This document shows, piece after piece, positions 20,790 to 31,623 of a stretch of DNA of 64,000 nucleotides. The stretch spans positions 1,922,001 through 1,986,000 of the forward strand of contig OZ345372.1 in the NCBI GenBank assembly GCA_977006965.1, given 5' to 3'. This DNA is from Phymatolithon calcareum. Its lineage: Eukaryota > Rhodophyta > Florideophyceae > Hapalidiales. The notes under the pieces are model-generated. The model did not search any database. It was not told where the DNA came from and saw only the letters and a program-made list of their open reading frames with translations. Made by a program: the position numbers and the translations under genes. Every line of letters starts with the position of its first letter. The stretch's first letter is position 1.

Positions 20790-23700
20790 ATGGATGAGGC
20801 TGACCTCTACGATGAGTTTGGCAACTATATCGGTCCTGAGCTTGGCGATTCAGACTCTGATTCTGACCAGAACTCTGCGTCCGAGCGTGTGGATAATTCC
20901 ACCGACCCATTTCCCAGTAACGGCGATTTGACGCTGTCAATTGAGAATGGAGGAATCGAAAATGGTGCCACATCCGAGCCTGGACCGAGTTCAAGGGCAG
21001 TCATACTTGCAGAAGATCAGGAATACTACCCCTCTGCCGAAACTGTTTTTGGCAAGGGCACTGAAGTGTTAATCCAGGAAGAGGACGCACAACCCATTAC
21101 TCAACCCATCATCGAACCAAAAGTGGAAGTCTCGTCCAGTTTGGCGGAAAGCAAAGATTCCGAGCCGTTAGCGAAATACAGCTTGGAGTACTTGGCGGCG
21201 GGAGTGTTAAGAACTCCTGCTCTCACTCGGAACATTGCGCTCGTGGGCGGCTTGCATCATGGCAAAACCTGTCTTGCCGATATGCTTTTCGAAGCATCTC
21301 ATGAAATGAATTGGGACAAATTGCTGGAACGCGATTTTCCAGTGCGATACATGGACACCCGGAAAGATGAGCAGCGGTTGCAAATATCTCTCAAATCTAC
21401 CGTTGCCACTATACTGTTGCCCACACTGAGCGGAAAATCTTATGGTATCACTGTTATGGATACTCCGGGCCATCTCAATTTTATTGATGAAGCAATTGCC
21501 GCCATGAATCTTGTGGATGGCGCTGTGGTTGTCGTGGATGTGGCTGAAGGCGTTAATCTGGGAACTGAACTTTTGCTGAAGAAAGCGGCTTCGTTGCGAC
21601 TTGATATTGTTTTGGTCGTGAGCAAAATCGACAGATTGATTACGGAATTGCGCCTGCCGCCGCAGGACGCATATCACAAAATTCGAGATGTTATCGATCA
21701 CGTCAATGAATTACTCTCAGTGTTTGGCATTCGAACATTGTCACCGGCGAAGGGAAATGTTGCGTTTGCAGCTTCTAACGAAAAGGTTATGTTTACATTG
21801 CAACAATTTGCGATGGAATATATCAAGGCTAATGGCGGCGAACGAGAGTTTCCGCTACCCCCGAAACATCTGGCGAAGTGTCTCTGGGGTGATGTGTACT
21901 ATAATTCAGAAGAACGCAAGTTTTCAAGAAGACCAGCCATGGGATCTGGGAAACGCTCTTTCGTCGAGTTTGTTTTGGAACCTTTATACAAATTACATTC
22001 TGCTGTTGTCGGCACAGATGTCGACGAGTTGACTGAGTTCCTGTCTCGTAATCACTTGTTGGATGAAGGTCGGAAGAAAGACCCGTCCTTATATCGCGGT
22101 CGTGTGCAAAAGAGTGCCTTGAAGTCTGATGTGAAAGAGCTATTGTGCGCTGTCAATAGTCGTGCTTTTGGAATGGGATCTGTATCGGGCTTTGTTGATA
22201 TGCTTGTCACTTTCATTGCATCCCCTGAAGATGCGAACCGGCGTAAGTTGGAAATGATGACCATCTCAGCGGAAGAAGTGGACGTAGTCCCACAACCTGA
22301 TGATGAAGAAGGCATCGCCTCTTATAAACAGTGGTCCGAGGCCATGTCTGAGTGTTCGACAGCCCGAGATGATCCAATGACCGCTTACGTCGGTAAACTT
22401 GTTCCTGAACAAAGCGACAACCAATTTGACGCATTAGCAAGAATCATGAGCGGAGAACTGCGCACCGGAGATTCCGTTCGAGTGCTTGGCGATGACTACC
22501 ATCCGGATGTGAATGATGAGGATCAAACCGTTGCTTCCGTGCAGCAAGTATTTCTGTCTTGTGCTCGATTCAATATTCCGGTATCAAGAGCTGTCGCAGG
22601 ACAGCTCGTGCTGATACGCGGTATCTCCGAAAGCATTGGAAAATCGGCGACTGTTGTCTGCGAAAGAAATACTCATAGCAAAAGAGCACGAATCTTGAAG
22701 CCACTGTCCGAACTTCTGACCCCTGGCGTTGTGAAGGTCGCAGTTGAGCCAGTGCGACCAGCAGAGCTGCCCAAAATGGTTAGTGGTATTCGAAAATGCA
22801 TGAAAGCATTTCCAAGTTTGCAAAGTCGGGTGGAGCAGAGTGGTGAGCATACTCTTGTGGGCTCTGGCGAATTGTACATGGACTGCGTTTTGCGGGATCT
22901 TCGTGAAAACTATGGCAAAGTGGAAGTGAAAGTTTCCGACCCTGTTGTCCCCTTCTCTGAAACGGTAATTGAAGCTTCGAAACTACATTGTTATGCCGAC
23001 ACCCCGAATGGATTAAACCGGATAACAATGATTGCAGAGCCGCTGGAAGATGACTTTGTGGAAGCGCTGGAACGTGGCGAATTTGATGTGCAAAACGAAA
23101 AGGCACTAACAAAAAAACTAGAGGGATTCGGATGGGACCGGTTCGCGGCGCGCTCGCTCTGGGCATTTGGTCCACACTCTAAGCGCGGCCCTAACGCTTT
23201 GCTGAACGATATCACGGACCCCGAGGTGCGCGCCAAGGCTGCAATAATTCGGGAAAGTATCGTGCAAGGCTTTGCCTGGGCGACGCGCGAAGGCCCGCTG
23301 ACCGACGAACCTGTGCGAGGCCTGAAGTTCCGAATACTTGACGTGTCCGTTGCGCCAACAGCCATCGGTCGCTCTGCAGCGCAAGTGATCCCGGCTTCGC
23401 GACGCGTTGGATACTCTGCGTTCCTTACTGCTGCACCGCGGCTCGCAGAACCTGTTTACCTCGTCGAGGTTGTGTGTCCCCCCGAGGCGGTTGATGTGGC
23501 GCGAACGCTTGCAAGTCGACGTCGAGGAAATGTGATCTCCAACTCACCCGTGCCAGGTACACCGCTCGTGTCGATGAGACTTGACATTCCTGTCCTGGAC
23601 TCGTTTGGATTCGAGCCAGACTTGCGGAATCTGACACGAGGAGCTGCGTTTTGCACGATGACATTCAGTCACTGGGCAGTTATGCCGGGTGACCCACTTG

Positions 23701-23882
23701 ACAAGACGGTGGAATTAAGGCCGCTGGAGCCTGCGGGTAGAAGGGAGCTGGCGAGGGAGTGTATGGTGAAGACACGAAGAAGAAAGGGTATGCCTGATGA
23801 TGTTTCAATTACCAAATACTTTGACGACCCTCTCTTGGTGGAACTTGCTACCGAGGATGAGGAACTTATGCAGCTACTGTAG
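20790..23882 (+). CDS. EFTUD2: U5 snRNP GTPase Snu114/EFTUD2
   Basis: A 1030-residue intron-free protein. The start is the ATG at 20790, because the protein then begins with the family signature MDEADLYDEFGNYIGPEL. An acidic N-terminal region precedes an EF-2-like GTPase: P-loop GGLHHGKT (about 153-160), DTPGH (about 224-228) and the base-recognition motif SKID (about 278-281), where most relatives have NKID. EF-2 domains II-V follow, ending in LVELATEDEELMQLL. In the spliceosome this protein controls Prp8 and Brr2 during activation and disassembly. The region before the P-loop (about 150 residues) is Ser/Asp/Glu-rich as in other Snu114 proteins. The stop is TAG. Its presence agrees with the few but standard introns seen in this window. 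Confidence 0.95.
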   Translation: MDEADLYDEFGNYIGPELGDSDSDSDQNSASERVDNSTDPFPSNGDLTLSIENGGIENGATSEPGPSSRAVILAEDQEYYPSAETVFGKGTEVLIQEEDAQPITQPIIEPKVEVSSSLAESKDSEPLAKYSLEYLAAGVLRTPALTRNIALVGGLHHGKTCLADMLFEASHEMNWDKLLERDFPVRYMDTRKDEQRLQISLKSTVATILLPTLSGKSYGITVMDTPGHLNFIDEAIAAMNLVDGAVVVVDVAEGVNLGTELLLKKAASLRLDIVLVVSKIDRLITELRLPPQDAYHKIRDVIDHVNELLSVFGIRTLSPAKGNVAFAASNEKVMFTLQQFAMEYIKANGGEREFPLPPKHLAKCLWGDVYYNSEERKFSRRPAMGSGKRSFVEFVLEPLYKLHSAVVGTDVDELTEFLSRNHLLDEGRKKDPSLYRGRVQKSALKSDVKELLCAVNSRAFGMGSVSGFVDMLVTFIASPEDANRRKLEMMTISAEEVDVVPQPDDEEGIASYKQWSEAMSECSTARDDPMTAYVGKLVPEQSDNQFDALARIMSGELRTGDSVRVLGDDYHPDVNDEDQTVASVQQVFLSCARFNIPVSRAVAGQLVLIRGISESIGKSATVVCERNTHSKRARILKPLSELLTPGVVKVAVEPVRPAELPKMVSGIRKCMKAFPSLQSRVEQSGEHTLVGSGELYMDCVLRDLRENYGKVEVKVSDPVVPFSETVIEASKLHCYADTPNGLNRITMIAEPLEDDFVEALERGEFDVQNEKALTKKLEGFGWDRFAARSLWAFGPHSKRGPNALLNDITDPEVRAKAAIIRESIVQGFAWATREGPLTDEPVRGLKFRILDVSVAPTAIGRSAAQVIPASRRVGYSAFLTAAPRLAEPVYLVEVVCPPEAVDVARTLASRRRGNVISNSPVPGTPLVSMRLDIPVLDSFGFEPDLRNLTRGAAFCTMTFSHWAVMPGDPLDKTVELRPLEPAGRRELARECMVKTRRRKGMPDDVSITKYFDDPLLVELATEDEELMQLL

Positions 23883-25089
23883 AACTGAACGCTTGCTTTG
23901 TAGAGTCAAGGTATTGGTAGAGTTTGACGCATCAACTAAGTTTTAGGTGCTACACAACAATTGAAACTGTGCCGCTTTTGTAATTGCACTCTCGCAATGT
24001 TACAAGATAAATACTCGGCTCCTGAAGGAGTATCAGAACAAAAACTGGAAGTTCGAGGTAGAAGACCTTCCAAAGGGTCATCCAGACATTTTTAGAAGAT
24101 CTGCAGATGTGGCTTCTGTATACATCCCAAAGCGGTTAAGATGCCAGAAGTAGATCGTACATGGGAAGAGCATGCAATTCCAAAGGAGGTTATTACCCAT
24201 TTTTCAATACACTCAGTACGTGGAAGTTCGACTTCATCTGAGGCATGAAGTTATGCCTGATCGAGAGGAGGTGTGGCGCAACTTTACCTAGCCTGGTATG
24301 CAGTGAGTCTGAAGAGAGTAATGTCCCAACGCGAGTGTGCTCTTCGCAAATTCTTATCGAACGAAGTCTTATTCTGTAATAGTCGCCCTTCGTCCTTTCA
24401 TCTAGGAATGCTTATAAGAGTAGAGGAAAGTCTGTTTGCCCAGACATGTTTTTTTAAAAGACCGCGAGCAATGAATTCGTTTCCCAACACCAGACGCCTA
24501 GACTGAAAAGCTGTACACTAATGGTATCAGCAATGACTGAAAGGAGCTCTAAGCTTGCAACGCAGGAGCAGACCAAGTGGATACCACTTTGCCGTGAGTC
24601 CGCCACGTGCTAGTATCGTTGCATGTGAGATCTGCGATGTTTACTTGTTGAAATTCTTCGAAAATAATGGCAAGGTAAGGTGATTTGCACAAGTTTCAAT
24701 GCATTGAAACTCGGAATACGTGAGTGATTCTCTTGAACAAAAAGGAGAACCAAAAGCGAATAGACATAGAAAAAGATTATAGTACGATGGCCTTTACTAA
24801 GATTTGAAGCAATGGATGAGCACTTTATGAACTTAGACTTAGACTAAATGAACTGGCACGCGAAGTAAAGAGATCAAAAGCTAGTACTACGGCTACTGCC
24901 GCTATCCATTTCCAGAGACAGTGGCATAATGCACAAGAAAAGTACATCGGATGCGGGGTCCATCCTTGACGAGAGAATAGCAACATATTCTTACTGATGT
25001 GGAAGAGTTTCGTCATTCCTCTCTAACTGCTCGACAGGGGCGTCAAGCAGAAACCAGGACGGACTGATGCTTCTCGAAGGATGCGGACT
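23883..25089. other. intergenic, no supported gene
   Basis: Short frames only (the longest plus-strand frame, 24273-24506, has no motif). No tRNA or long repeat was noticed. Confidence 0.4.
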
Positions 25090-26174
25090 TGCCCCAGAGC
25101 CTCTTCACCATATGCCCCAGTTTCCATTTCCCTCAAACACCAGAATGATGTGCCTTTCTCCTCGTCGTTGGAGCCAGGTGTATTGCACGCAGTAGTCTGC
25201 GTTCCGGGCCCCTGATTCCCATCCTCCGATCCTCCTTGCTCAACCGACGTCCGAGCAACATCAAATTTCCTCGACGCGACCGCATCCTCAATCCCGGGAC
25301 TCTGCGCCGGAGCATCATTGTCCGGACCGGAGACGCAGCACCGTCGACCATGTCCTGACCGCAGTAAATCTCGAAGTCCTCATTCCTTTCAAGAAAATCC
25401 CTCAGGTTCCTCACCAACGGCGTGGCATGACCGTGGAATTTTCGTCCCATTCGCCGGTGTCAAATTTGCGCACGAAGCCTAGCACGGAGGACGTCACTTT
25501 GCTGCCCCACATACTCCTCGTATTCGGGATTTGCGCGCCGGTATTGTGCGTGATTCCAGCGAAGCGGGGCTGCTCCGCCGGAAATCTTTCGCTGGTCGAA
25601 ACGGTGTTGCACGTTGCGTGCTGCGAATTAGCCAACAGCTCGTCGACGGCCGGTGTCCTCGCGGCGTTCGCTGCCGGTTGATGGCTGTGACAGGTTGCTG
25701 CTTCCGCGGGACAAGGAAACGGTCGGGTTGCTGCAGATTCACCGCGGTCGGCGCTGGGTTCTGATTAGCAATGCGAGACGACGCCGGAGCTGTGGACCTG
25801 AAGATACGCTGGGCTTTCGGGACTGAGTTGGGCTCGACGTTCAGCGCATTCAACTTTAGGGCGGGAGCGGGTTGTGTCTAAGTCAGTGGACCCGCTGTAT
25901 CCGATGGAATTCGATCAGCAAAGGGGCGAAACGATCGAGCTGTGGGTGCTGGGGCTGTTGGGGCGTCATAATGGAACGACTGCGGAACCGCTGGCCCTGC
26001 AGAGTCCTTGTGTTTCGCACTGAGTCTCCTGGCCGTTTGGAGTTGGTGGCTTGAAGGGATGAGAGAGTGACTGTACGTCATGGAGGGTGTTGGAGAGGTC
26101 CAAACGGCGGTAATGGACGGAAGAGGAAATGTTCGAGCTGGATTTGTAGCGTGGATCAAACTTTCTTGAGACAT
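25090..26174 (-). pseudogene. decayed Pro/Thr-rich protein gene
   Basis: Minus-strand coding similarity runs from ATG 26174 through an in-frame TAG (about 25880-25882), continues in the same frame to about 25500, then switches frame twice (segments 25635-25411 and 25450-25133). The N-terminal half is Pro/Ser/Ala/Thr-rich and looks disordered. The more conserved-looking C-terminal parts contain SVLGFVRKFDTGEWDE and LVRNLRDFLERNEDFEIYCG. No family was recognised. One stop plus two frameshifts suggest a pseudogene. Introns could explain one of the frame changes, but no convincing donor and acceptor pair was found. Confidence 0.4.
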
Positions 26175-26668
26175 ACAGAATTTGTCAAAATATTGCGCCT
26201 TTCTTTAATCTGAAAATAAAGATTACTGTCAGGATCACCTCAGCTCCCATTTACCTGACAATTTGATGTCAGAGTCTGATCTATTGAATTCGAATAAATC
26301 TATGCGATCTTTCCCGTATGTCCCACGATCACAACAATTGGCTGCATATTTTCCGCTTCAAACGTTATTGGTTGAATTTTGCCGTTGCAAACTTACCAAC
26401 AAATTTGTAATCATGATTACAAATTTTTGGTCCTTTCGGGGGCTGCAGCCCCCGAAAGGACCAAACGTTTGGCCCTCCACAGTCGGTTCTGAAATCTACG
26501 ACGGACAACCACCACCGGTCCATCCCGACAGGCATTGTTTCATCAGCCTTGACGTTTCCGATATTGCTTTCGATCAGTTCCGCCTACGCACTGCACCAGA
26601 AAGGAATGGGCACAATGCATGCGCGAACGGGGTGCGAGTAGTGCTTATCGCGCGCCAGCTACGCCATC
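26175..26668. promoter_or_regulatory. ALG6 upstream region with three perfect palindromes
   Basis: A 26-bp perfect palindrome (26401-26426, AAATTTGTAATCA in each half) abuts a 40-bp perfect palindrome (26426-26465, half-site GGTCCTTTCGGGGGCTG). The second overlaps a 12-bp palindrome, CCAAACGTTTGG (26461-26472). They lie about 200 bases before the ALG6 start. They could form hairpins or cruciforms, bind dimeric factors, or be a small foldback insertion. No coding sequence is supported here. Confidence 0.8.
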
Positions 26669-28332
26669 ATGGCGGAAGCGTCCAGCAAACATCGCGCGAT
26701 CCGCAGCTCTCGCAGTGCAAACGTGACAAAAAGCTCTCTGCTTAGCGAGTGTTGGACTGTTGTAGCAATCTTTGGAATCGCCCTGCTGATTCGAGCCGCG
26801 GTTGGGCTTCATCCCTACTCAGGTACGATCGCCCATGCATTCGAGCATTCCTGAAATGCACGGCCTCCTCCGCTCCATTCCCTGTGCATGTAAACGATAT
26901 GAACTCGAACACCTTCATACTGACCCAGCACATATTTCATCCATTCTGTTTCTCAGGCGAGAGCACCCCGCCAATGTTTGGCGATTTCGAGGCCCAGCGT
27001 CACTGGATGGAAGTCGCGGTGAACGTACCAGCACAAGACTGGTATCGTCACACGGAGGACAACGATCTGTCGTATTGGGGACTGGACTATCCACCGCTCT
27101 CGGGTTATGTTTCTTGGCTCGCCGGTCACTTTCTGACGCTGGTCGACCCGGCCGCGGTAGCTCTGCGCACGTCGCGCGGGTTTGAAACGGCACATACGCG
27201 CGCCGCGATGCGTGCAACTGTTCTTCTCGCGGACGCTTTTGTCTTCTTCCCTGCGCTCAGTCTTTTCGCACGCACGGCGGGCAAGAAATTTCCTATCAGA
27301 TCTCTTGTGTTCTGCGTCACACTCCCGGCGTTAATCATTGTTGACCATGGCCATTTTCAGTATAACTCGTTCAGTCTCGGTCTCTTCATCTTCTCCGTCA
27401 CTTCTTATCTCTCCGACTATGACACTCTGGGTGCAATCCTCTTCTGCTTATCGATTTATTTCAAACAAATGGGCCTTTACTACGCGCTCGCCTTGTTCGC
27501 AATGCATATATCACGTGTGATGCACATTGCCCGTTCCCGATCACTACTCTACGCGGCGACATACACCGTGCGCGTGCTGACGGCCATTGTCGCAGTAACG
27601 GTCCTAACATTTTGGCCCTGGTTTTCAGATATGGAGTCCATGACGCAAGTGATGCGTCGCCTCTTCCCTGTGTCGCGCGGACTTTACGAGGACAAGGTTG
27701 CCAACGTGTGGTGCTCCATCTCTGTCTTTCTCAAGCTGAACCGTCTCTTGCCGCGCGAAAGTCTCGTTCTGCTTTGTACGGTTGCCACCTGCGTCGCATC
27801 GATCCCGTTTTGTGCGGCCGCTGTTCGAAAGCGTACCGCGAAAAGATTGTTACTCTCCATGTCTGGATGCGCGCTTTCTGCATACCTGTTCGCCTTTCAG
27901 GTGCACGAGAAACAGATTCTTCTTCCGCTCATGCCGCTAGCGCTCCTCTTTGACTCGTATCCAACGCTTTGCTTTTGGATGTCGCTCGCGGCGAGTGCAT
28001 CGCTATTCCCGCTACTTGTGCGCGAGCGTCTTGGCTTGCCCTATGTCGTACTCACCCTTATGCAAGGCATAGTTGTGCGCGAATTTTGGCGGAATGGCGG
28101 GGAACGCGATCGAGCATTGATTGTGGAATCGAAGAGAAAATGGATTGAAGGTGTGGTGGGGAGATTTACAATGCACGTCTTTTTGATCGGTGGGGTGCTT
28201 CATGTTGCGTTGCTTGTGGGGACACCGCCGGATTTTGCCCCGGACATTTTGGTGTTGTTGTTGACTGGGTTCAGTTGCGCGATCTTCTGCGGGGTGTATA
28301 CAGCAATTGTCATGGAGCTATGGATGACATGA
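26669..28332 (+). CDS. ALG6: ALG6 dolichyl-P-Glc alpha-1,3-glucosyltransferase, two exons
   Basis: Exons 26669-26822 and 26957-28332 join in phase 1 across a 134-bp intron (GTACGA...TTTCTCAG), giving 509 residues, the usual ALG6 length. The splice rebuilds the family signature LHPYSG/ESTPPMFGDFEAQRHW. YWGLDYPPLSGY and the TSRGFET motif follow, with about 10 or more transmembrane spans. ALG6 sits in the ER membrane and adds the first glucose to the Man9GlcNAc2-PP-dolichol N-glycan precursor. ALG8 is the nearest relative, but the PYSG...MFGDFEAQRHW text is typical of ALG6. The Asp residues of the first luminal loop (GDFEAQ) are kept. The stop is TGA. Confidence 0.93.
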
Positions 28333-28367
28333 TCTCTTTTAAACACTGTTTACTGAATAAAAAGGTG

Positions 28368-29200
28368 CTAGTGAATGGTAGTGACGAAAAGACATTCGGA
28401 TTCCTCTCCCGATTCTTCCGGTACGCTACCAGAGGTGCAGGTGGATGCATCTGTGGGGACAGCGACAAGTGTTGGCTCCTTTGCATGCACAGCGTTGTGG
28501 AAGGCGGCATTGCTTGCGTGATTGTTGCCATACAGCACCTCTTCCGCATCTGTGGCTTTCACTACATTATTTACGTGGACCACGGATTGGAAGAGATTGC
28601 ATTGCAGTGCATAAAGTCGTTCCATGTTGGCCAGCTCAGCGCTGTCCTTCGGCAAGCACGTGCCGTAGTAAGCATGCCCGGGTGTGAGTCCGTAGGTGGG
28701 ATTGATGAGCCCTTCGCAGGTGCGTGCAATGGTTTTGAACGTGCGTTCGGCGGATGTGCTGCACTAGTAGATTGGCCTGATTGAAGTAGCAGATCTTCAT
28801 TGCGTTAAAGGAGTTATCTCAGCCTCGTCGATGGTGCAGATGGTGATGTTGTCTGCGGCGGTGAAGTGCTGTTGGAATCGGTAATAATCGTCGATGTCGT
28901 GGGGGCTGTCGCAGCCGAGAACCACGTGTCACGGCGACGTTGCATCTTCCACAGCAGAATGGGCGCAGAGGAATTCCGGTTGGAAACATAGACGCACCGA
29001 GTGACCGACCTCCTTCTCAACGGCCGCCTTGTAGGCGGAGCAAAAGCCGATGGTGACAGTGGAGCGGACGACGATGAGGGCGTGAAAAGGCAGATTCCTT
29101 TGCGCACTCCCGTTCTACCCGTTTGCCAAAAGGTTTTTGAGAGTCTTCCTCTCTCTCACTGCAAAGTTACTCGCTCCCATACCATTGCCGTCTACAACGT
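28368..29200 (-). pseudogene. UDP-glucose/GDP-mannose dehydrogenase family, broken
   Basis: Minus-strand segments in shifting frames match nucleotide-sugar 6-dehydrogenases in order. ALIVVRSTVTIG (the conserved VVRSTV of the NAD domain) comes first, then CFQPEFLCAHSAVED (PEF...AVED), an in-frame TGA, and HVVLGCDSP. Then comes DEAEI, NAMKICYFNQ (the AE...N..lA.KI.f.N helix) in another frame, and NPTYGLTPGHAYYGTCLPKD, which carries the active-site Cys in the GxCLPKD motif. The extreme N-terminal Rossmann part is not clear; fragments upstream to about 29200 may be related. At least one stop and two frame changes make it nonfunctional. The live family oxidises UDP-glucose or GDP-mannose to uronic acids for cell-wall polysaccharides. 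Confidence 0.7.
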
Positions 29201-30119
29201 GGGAACTCGAATATGTTTCCCTCGGCTAGGTTTCCAGAAACATTTGTGCAATATTCCATGATAGCTTTTTGGGAATGTCCAGGTGACTTTCCACATACAG
29301 AAGGGCGTACAGCCTTCGCAAGGCCACTTCCATCAAGGACACTCCTCGATATCCTGGAACATTGTACGGTATGCTAGTATATTCAAAGAATTGACTCGGG
29401 CAAGCATCGCCTCCGCCTCGCTGGCGTACGCATGATTCTTCATGGCGAGCTCGATACTCACTCCCTGTTGAACCAGTGATGACAGAAGGTCCCATGATTT
29501 CAGAGACTCTGAGGTGCGCCGCAGACGATGATTTCCCGGGATAGTCTGCTAGATGAGTCGGCAGAGTCATCCCGGAACCGCTGTCGCCCACGCGAAAAGG
29601 ATGGTCAGTTTCAACATTGGTTGTGATCGGCCGTCCGAGTGCGACACCGCGACCTTCCTTTCTATGTCAGCTTGTAACCGGATTTCATCAACTCGACCTC
29701 ACTTTACGGTTAGGTCCAAATAGGGAATATAAAACTGTGCTCAACTCTGATTAGGAGCTCTTTTGTTTTCAAAATGTGCTCATATTTCCGGTGCTGTGGG
29801 CGGACCGACTCCAGACATAAGTTTATTGGTCGAGTGAGCACAAAGACCGCAAAAGTTCTAAACGTTAGAGACCTTTACATTAATCACATTTCTTAATAGT
29901 GAGAAGATTTTGCACAACCGCTTCAGGGCTCACCGTAAGTGTGAGCGATGTTTCCGTAACAAAGAGAGAAAGAAAGGATATGGAAACGGTCATTTGCTCC
30001 ACAAGAAAACAGCTATATAGCAAAACTTGATTATTGGCATTGCGGAGAGCAAGATTACAGTTTAATAAACGCCCAGCATTATCCAGCTTCCTTTCAGTTT
30101 CTTGAAAACAGCGAGGCAA
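29201..30119. other. spacer with possible decayed coding pieces
   Basis: A minus-strand stretch (about 29280-29560) has overlapping protein-like frames in two phases, suggesting an older decayed gene, perhaps the N-terminal end of the dehydrogenase pseudogene. A 79-codon minus frame at 29880-30119 has no motif. No other feature was seen. Confidence 0.3.
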
Positions 30120-30690
30120 TCAAACAGAGAGAGTCATCCTGAAGTTCGATCCGACTTCAATCTGAACCTTAGCCGATGTCGGTCCGGTGATGCAGGTCAG
30201 TGCACCCTGAGATGGCGCCGAATTTTCGGGGTTCAAAACAACTTGAAGTACCTCACTTATGGCAGATCCTCGGCCATTCTCTAATACAACTCTTATTGTT
30301 TCTGGTCCACTTTACCTAGGTACCATCCGGTACGCATTACAACCTCAACAGTGTTAAACCAGACACCAGCTGCACGCGCTTCCGCAAGCTGATTAGTCAC
30401 AGTTTCCTTCCCTCCAAGGGAAACGTCATCACCAGAGAAAGCCATGTATGGCGCGCTCGTACTGCACAACGCTCCGACCGCATTGCTCAGGAACTGGGTT
30501 GAAGTGCCGAGGACAACTTGATCCAGTGGCCATGTGTATTCCACCTTGAACACTGTGCCTTTGAAAATGGATGACACGGTTGCGGAAGTCAAGTTGGACA
30601 CAACAGCCCCGATTCCGGACGTCAGCGAAAAGGACCGCAGCGCATCAAGCGAAGGGGTCCCTGTGCCGCGCTATGCAAAAGGGGGACTTC
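30120..30690 (-). pseudogene. beta-rich domain remnant or 3' exon of the adjacent membrane protein gene
   Basis: A minus-strand frame preceded by a pyrimidine-rich acceptor (CCCCCTTTTGCATAG, or CACAG ten bases on) encodes a Val/Thr/Ser-rich, strand-like sequence (FKVEYTWPLDQVVLG, then AEARAAGVWFNTVEVVMRTGWYLG). It stops at 30293-30295. Clear coding then continues in a shifted frame (VVLNPENSAPSQG, then SAKVQIEVGS) to a TGA at 30120-30122. It may be spliced to the membrane protein that starts at 31623 (donor GTGAGC near 30739), which would make the frame shift an internal defect or a missed intron. The family is unknown. Confidence 0.35.
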
Positions 30691-30720
30691 GTGCTGCATG
30701 ACAACCGGAAGCGCAAATTG

Positions 30721-31623
30721 CTAAGGCTCACGCAGAAGAATCGGGGCAACGACCACTCCATGCAACGGAAACTGTTCTTGTGGGGTGGAAATATATCCTG
30801 CAACAGGTGTCGATGCCGGGCGGTGGTGAGGTGGGTTTCCTTGCCGCTTGGGAACGGAATCAGGAACGCGATTAGAAACAAAAGAGGGGTGGGACGAGCT
30901 ATGCGGGTCGTCCAAGTGTGATTGCGCTTGAGCAGAGAAAAAGGCGGTCCAGTTAAACAAAACTGAAATAGTACGGAGCACAATAACAAGTTCCAGCGCT
31001 TTTGACTTTTGTAGCGCAGCCCATACCATCATCATAATAGCGTACTCATCCTCTGAGCTAGGCTTCTCGATGCCCCACAGCAGATAGAGAATCCAGGGAA
31101 TTGCAATCTGTCCGGCCTTGACTAGCACTGTCTTCCGAAACGTCAGAGGAAGATGGCCGATATCGATCAAGGAAAGAACTAGGAAAATGCACTTGATAGT
31201 CTCAACGCTGATTTGGATCTTGGAGATATTAAACGGCTTAGCCCCAGCAGTCCAATCTCCAGGAACGACAGGAACAATACTCGCACCGTTGGTGTAGAAG
31301 TAGGTCAAGATGGAGGTGATTTGTCCGAGTAAACCGATCCACCACAGGTTGACACGGATATCGCCGAGAGCCCAGTTGCGAATGGCACGGATGGAGAAAT
31401 GGATGGCACCGATCGAGGCGGAAAAGAAGAGGAGGAGGACCTCCAAGTCATCAATGTCTTTCCGCCACGGGACGACGCCAAGCTGCAATACAAAAGTGAT
31501 GATGGGTAGCGAATCGACCACGACCTTGACATCGCTGAAGATTGAGAACAACCACGATAGGAAACATGTGCCAGTGATCAACGGTACAAAAAATTCTCTG
31601 TTGGAAATGGCGAAACCGGCCAT
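30721..31623 (-). CDS. multi-spanning membrane protein of unknown function
   Basis: ATG at 31621-31623; 300 residues with about seven or eight hydrophobic spans over residues 10-240 (for example ITGTCFLSWLFSIF, LWWIGLLGQITSILTYFYT, IPWILYLLWG, ALELVIVLRTISVLFNWTAFF). A polar, Ser/Pro/His-rich tail follows. No transporter signature was recognised. A GTGAGC donor-like site just before the stop suggests that the C-terminus may instead be spliced to the exon at 30120-30690. Neighbours give no functional hint. Confidence 0.5.
   Translation of the reverse strand: MAGFAISNREFFVPLITGTCFLSWLFSIFSDVKVVVDSLPIITFVLQLGVVPWRKDIDDLEVLLLFFSASIGAIHFSIRAIRNWALGDIRVNLWWIGLLGQITSILTYFYTNGASIVPVVPGDWTAGAKPFNISKIQISVETIKCIFLVLSLIDIGHLPLTFRKTVLVKAGQIAIPWILYLLWGIEKPSSEDEYAIMMMVWAALQKSKALELVIVLRTISVLFNWTAFFSAQAQSHLDDPHSSSHPSFVSNRVPDSVPKRQGNPPHHRPASTPVAGYISTPQEQFPLHGVVVAPILLREP

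Noticed and set aside
26749-28332. ALG6 starting in the long open frame at 26749
   Set aside because: That frame lacks an ATG there and reads through the intron. Splicing 26822 to 26957 restores the conserved LHPYSG...PPMFGDFEAQRHW signature.
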